A program made the translations under genes and the position numbers. Below, piece by piece: positions 62,711-64,000 of a stretch of DNA of 64,000 nt. The DNA is from Pseudomonas sp. Teo4 (GTDB lineage Bacteria > Pseudomonadota > Gammaproteobacteria > Pseudomonadales > Pseudomonadaceae). The notes beneath the pieces were generated by a model. It was not told where the DNA came from. It did not search any database and saw only the letters and a program-made list of their open reading frames with translations. The stretch is from NCBI RefSeq assembly GCF_034387475.1, contig NZ_JAXCIL010000001.1, forward strand, positions 2,046,001-2,110,000, read 5' to 3'. The number at the start of each line of letters is the position of its first letter. Positions within the stretch are counted from its first letter, which is position 1.

Positions 62711-63895
62711 TCAGACCGTACCATTGGCACGCAGCGCCTCGATCTGGCCCAGCGAGAACCCGAACTCACGCAGCACCTCCTCGGTATGCTCGCCGCTGAG
62801 CGGCGCATGCTTGCGAATCGCCAGCGGCGTGCGTGACAGGCTCACCGGAGCGGCAACATAAGGCACCTCTGGCTCGACCCCTGGATGGCGCAAGCGCACG
62901 AACGCGCCGCTCTCGGCAATGGCCGGGTCGCTGTTGACCTCGGCAGGGGAATACACAGGCCCTGCCGGGATCTTGGCCTTGGCCAGTTCGTCCAGGGCCT
63001 GCTCCCTGGAGCGCCCCGCGCACCACTCGCCCATCAGCCCCGACAGCACCTCACCATGCTGCCCACGCAGTTCATCGTCGGCAAAGCGCGGGTCATCAAG
63101 CAGCTCCGGCTGCCCCATGATCTTCGCCCAGCGGCGGAACATGGCCGGGCCAATGACCTGGACGATGATCCAGCCATCGCGGGTACGGAAGATATCCGAT
63201 GGCCCGTAGCTCTGGCTGCGGTTGCCCGTGGCCTGGCGCTGCAGGCCCAGCACCTGCTCCTCGATCAGGTAACCGCTCGAGAAGTTCAGGGCTGTCTGCA
63301 ACAACGAGGCGCCCACTTGCTGGCCCTGGCCACTGCGCTCGCGCTCATAGAGGGCAGCCACTGCCCCCAGGGCACAGGCGATGCCGGTGCAGTAATCCAC
63401 CACCGGCAGCATCGACTTGATGGGCTGCTCGGGATAACCGGACAAGTACACCCCGCCACTCATGACCTGCCCCACACCGTCGAAGCCGATCTTCTCGCGC
63501 AGCAATGCGCTGTCGCCGAACGCCGAAGGCGCAACCAGCACGATATCCGGCTTGATCGCCTTGAGCGTTTCGTAGTCGAGCCCCAGGTTGGCCAAGGTCG
63601 GCGCTGGCATGTTGGCGATCACCACATCGGCATCCGCCACCAGGCGCCGGACGATGGCCCGCCCTTCTTCACTGGCGATCTCCAGGGTGAGCGAGCGCTT
63701 GTTGCGGTTCGACTGCAGGAACACCGCACCATCGCCCTGCTCGGTGACTGGCATGACGAAACGGTCCTCACTACCACCGACCCGGTCGATACGGATCACG
63801 TCCGCGCCCATGTCGGCCAGCAGCGCACCGCAGAACGGCCCCGCGATGTATCGCCCGAAGTCGAGCACCCTGATTCCAGCTAGCACTTGCGCCAT
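62711..63895 (-). CDS. CaiB-type (family III) CoA-transferase, copy 3
   Basis: The product has 394 residues. GIRVLDFGRYIAGPFCGALLADMGADVI and VVDYCTGIA (Asp about 167) are diagnostic. NRNKRSLTLEIASEEGRAIV is a further family block. It moves CoA to a carboxylic acid. It faces the IclR gene tail to tail with a 31-base gap, and the next gene upstream on the same strand is only partly in view. Confidence 0.92.
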   Translation of the reverse strand: MAQVLAGIRVLDFGRYIAGPFCGALLADMGADVIRIDRVGGSEDRFVMPVTEQGDGAVFLQSNRNKRSLTLEIASEEGRAIVRRLVADADVVIANMPAPTLANLGLDYETLKAIKPDIVLVAPSAFGDSALLREKIGFDGVGQVMSGGVYLSGYPEQPIKSMLPVVDYCTGIACALGAVAALYERERSGQGQQVGASLLQTALNFSSGYLIEEQVLGLQRQATGNRSQSYGPSDIFRTRDGWIIVQVIGPAMFRRWAKIMGQPELLDDPRFADDELRGQHGEVLSGLMGEWCAGRSREQALDELAKAKIPAGPVYSPAEVNSDPAIAESGAFVRLRHPGVEPEVPYVAAPVSLSRTPLAIRKHAPLSGEHTEEVLREFGFSLGQIEALRANGTV

Positions 63896-63933
63896 AGAAG
63901 TCTCTCTTGCTCTTCGTTGAATGGCCGGCCCCG

Positions 63934-64000
63934 TCAGAAGGGGCCTTCCAGATCCTGTAGCAGCTGTTCAAGTTCCGGGGCGGCTTCCAGCAAAGCCTTG
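63934..64000 (-). CDS. C-terminal end of an unknown gene (cut by window edge)
   Basis: Twenty-one codons (KALLEAAPELEQLLQDLEGPF) end in TGA at 63936-63934. The tail is helical and acidic. It lies 38 bases before the CoA-transferase and is probably in its operon. Too short to identify. Confidence 0.55.
   Translation of the reverse strand, partial: KALLEAAPELEQLLQDLEGPF

Overview
The window is a high-GC Gammaproteobacterial chromosome segment that looks like the Pseudomonas putida group. Supporting signs are paired REP-type palindromes built on GCCGGCAAGCCGGCTCC, a sigma-54 regulated 3-hydroxybutyrate locus, DUF2790 and DUF3016 proteins, OprD and AAHS transporters, and A-rich Crc/Hfq-type motifs at ribosome-binding sites. 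No rRNA, tRNA, IS element, phage or CRISPR array was recognised. Assignments come from reading motifs and family resemblance; no database search was run.

Left part (1-24.3 kb), core-like. 1-2515 is the end of a YejA-type oligopeptide ABC importer (binding protein plus two permeases). 2687-9159 is a ketone-body module: a sigma-54 activator, a -24/-12 promoter with an IHF box, a GntP-type permease, 3-hydroxybutyrate dehydrogenase, ecotin, and acetoacetyl-CoA synthetase. 9196-24337 is a mixed housekeeping stretch: PpiC, an autotransporter, two LysE/RhtB exporters with an AraC regulator, a PrpA-like phosphatase, a nitrilase-family hydrolase, Ogt, YedK/HMCES, OsmE, several small proteins, an alpha/beta hydrolase with a divergent LysR, and an MFS transporter.

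Right part (about 24.4-64 kb), a large accessory catabolic region built for CoA-thioester chemistry. Uptake genes come first: an OprD-type porin (frameshifted here), a DctPQM TRAP transporter and an AAHS symporter. Next are an aldehyde dehydrogenase, a MmgE/PrpD protein, a nitroreductase, an alpha/beta hydrolase, and an operon of CitE-like lyase, MaoC hydratase, acyl-CoA dehydrogenase and two CaiB-type CoA-transferases. A second, leftward block (63.9 to 44.1 kb) holds a CaiB CoA-transferase, a MetA-type outer-membrane protein, an SMP-30 lactonase, alcohol and aldehyde dehydrogenases, MmgE/PrpD, a two-subunit-like acyl-CoA dehydrogenase pair, SDR, a third acyl-CoA dehydrogenase, an HTD2/mesaconyl-CoA-hydratase-like dehydratase, a second CitE-like lyase, a dedicated EtfBA, thiolase, an acetyl-CoA hydrolase/transferase, and a TetR. 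The gene content repeats the logic of itaconate or methylsuccinate catabolism: CoA transfer, dehydrogenation, hydration, retro-Claisen cleavage. It is larger than the known itaconate operons, and the substrate is not determined.

The main new observation is a shared palindrome, TTCCG-NNC-NN-TGGAA. It occurs nine times (five full, four degenerate or half), in the intergenic regions ahead of the SDR/MFS pair, the TRAP operon, ALDH/PrpD, the CitE operon, the ACAD operon, SMP-30, and the IclR gene itself. This ties both blocks into one probable IclR-controlled regulon. Eight genes in the same region also carry AANAANAA motifs at their start sites, which suggests a second layer of Crc/Hfq catabolite repression.
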